A DNA stretch of 6,969 nt from Bdellovibrionales bacterium (GTDB taxonomy: Bacteria > Bdellovibrionota > Bdellovibrionia > Bdellovibrionales > JAMPXM01), in NCBI GenBank assembly GCA_005793615.1, contig SXRI01000099.1, positions 1 to 6,969 on the forward strand. Reading direction: 5' to 3'. The stretch's first letter is position 1, and every line of letters starts with the position of its first letter. Under the pieces are notes generated by a model. The model saw nothing but the letters and a program-made list of their open reading frames with translations. It had not been told where the DNA came from and did not search any database. Position numbers and translations under genes: made by a program. Of this stretch, positions 6,279 through 6,969 are shown piece by piece.

Positions 6279-6969
6279 GCGCCAGTGTTAACGGCAGTGT
6301 CAAAGATGTCATTCATCGACAGCTCCTTCAGAACCTGAGTGCTGCTGAAGCCTGGTTTCACGATGTCAGACGTACAGTCGACATTCCATTTTACTCCAGC
6401 TACGACATTCGTGATTCAGGTCAGAAGGTCGCCAATATCGATGCCAATATTTATCCCGCGGGATTTAATAATATCTGCCCGGTAGACCGTGAAAACTGTG
6501 GTGAGCTGGTACGCACTTATGTTGAGCGGCATTACGGTTCGAATGCGAAGCGCATATTGATACTGACCGAAGAGCACACCGGTAATCCCTATTATTGGGA
6601 TAATGTTGCGACCTTGCAGACAATCATCGCGGACGCGGGCCTTGAGGTGAAGTTGGCCTTTCCGAACGCCCATGATCAAGAAACATTCACCATGCAAAGT
6701 GCTTCCCGGGGACCGGTGCAGGTGAACGATGTCATCGTTCGAGACGGTCAGATTTCGGTAAAGGGTTTCGTACCTGATCTTGTCGTCAGCAACAATGACT
6801 TCTCTCTGTTTTATGATGAGTGGGGGCCGAGTCTGCGTACGCCGATCAATCCTCCGCGTGAACTCGGTTGGTATCAGCGAAAGAAGAGTAGTTACTTTAA
6901 GCACTACAACCAGCTCTGTGATGAGTTCGCACGGGTCATCGCGATGGATCCGTGGCTTTTGAAAGTCGA
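6275..6969 (+). CDS. gshA: Glutamate-cysteine ligase, GshA (Acidithiobacillus-type family), 3' end outside window
   Basis: This enzyme makes gamma-glutamylcysteine from glutamate, cysteine and ATP, the first step of glutathione synthesis, in the cytoplasm. The first 231 codons are present and the frame is open to the window edge; family members are around 430 residues, so about half is visible. Recognition rests on the conserved block from Y40 to C68, with SSYDIRDSG (41-49), ANIDANIYPAGFNN (53-66) and a following ICPVDREN, and on LILTEEHTGNPYYWDN further on. This matches the GshA family of proteobacteria that is distinct from E. coli GshA; the assignment is from memory of the family, without a search. 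The ATG overlaps the previous stop as ATGA and has AGGAG (6264-6268) six bases upstream. It is the last visible gene of the operon; a glutathione synthetase next door would be a natural expectation but is outside the window. Confidence 0.85.
   Translation, partial: MSASVNGSVKDVIHRQLLQNLSAAEAWFHDVRRTVDIPFYSSYDIRDSGQKVANIDANIYPAGFNNICPVDRENCGELVRTYVERHYGSNAKRILILTEEHTGNPYYWDNVATLQTIIADAGLEVKLAFPNAHDQETFTMQSASRGPVQVNDVIVRDGQISVKGFVPDLVVSNNDFSLFYDEWGPSLRTPINPPRELGWYQRKKSSYFKHYNQLCDEFARVIAMDPWLLKV

Noticed and set aside
6416..6904. 162-codon minus-strand open frame
   Set aside because: It is antisense to the conserved GshA coding sequence and shows no family features.
1..6969. Mobile elements, CRISPR arrays, tRNA or rRNA genes
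   Set aside because: No transposase, terminal inverted repeats, regularly spaced repeats or tRNA-like cloverleaf was noticed while reading both strands.

Overview
The window is a compact piece of bacterial chromosome with intermediate GC content and almost no non-coding DNA. The gene content suggests a Gram-negative bacterium, possibly of the Bdellovibrionota or former Deltaproteobacteria type: a trigger factor, a GluQ-type synthetase, a tandem pair of ArsA-like ATPases, a lipoprotein with a clear lipobox, a CysZ/EI24-like membrane protein and a proteobacterial GshA. The lineage is inferred from gene families, not from a marker gene.

Layout: two divergent transcription units leave a 53-bp spacer at 2330-2382. 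The minus-strand unit reads leftward. It holds tig (trigger factor, 2329-995) and, 13 bp after its stop, gluQ (glutamyl-Q tRNA(Asp) synthetase, 981 to the left edge, no stop reached). The first 80 bases of gluQ contain two perfect hairpins, the second followed by a T run, so it resembles an intrinsic terminator or attenuator inside the reading frame. Further on, gluQ has an in-frame 24-bp tandem duplication over its predicted zinc-binding loop.

The plus-strand unit runs arsA-like 1 (2383-3297), arsA-like 2 (about 3294/3321-4388), a TPR-containing lipoprotein (4385-5599), an EI24/CysZ-like membrane protein (5596-6278, split by a one-base frameshift) and gshA (6275 to the right edge, partial). 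Its genes overlap by four bases at three junctions (ATGA, TTGA, ATGA), so it is very likely one translationally coupled operon.

The most interesting content is the ArsA pair. Copy 1 keeps the signature lysine of the deviant Walker A loop but lacks the usual switch I aspartate. Copy 2 keeps that aspartate but has serine in place of the signature lysine. The defects are complementary, which suggests an obligate heterodimer with one composite ATPase site, encoded with an envelope lipoprotein and a membrane protein opposite a ribosome-associated chaperone. Copy 2 has no good canonical start codon, and the EI24 gene has a frameshift. Both anomalies would be repaired by restoring one missing base, so sequence error must be considered alongside real biology.
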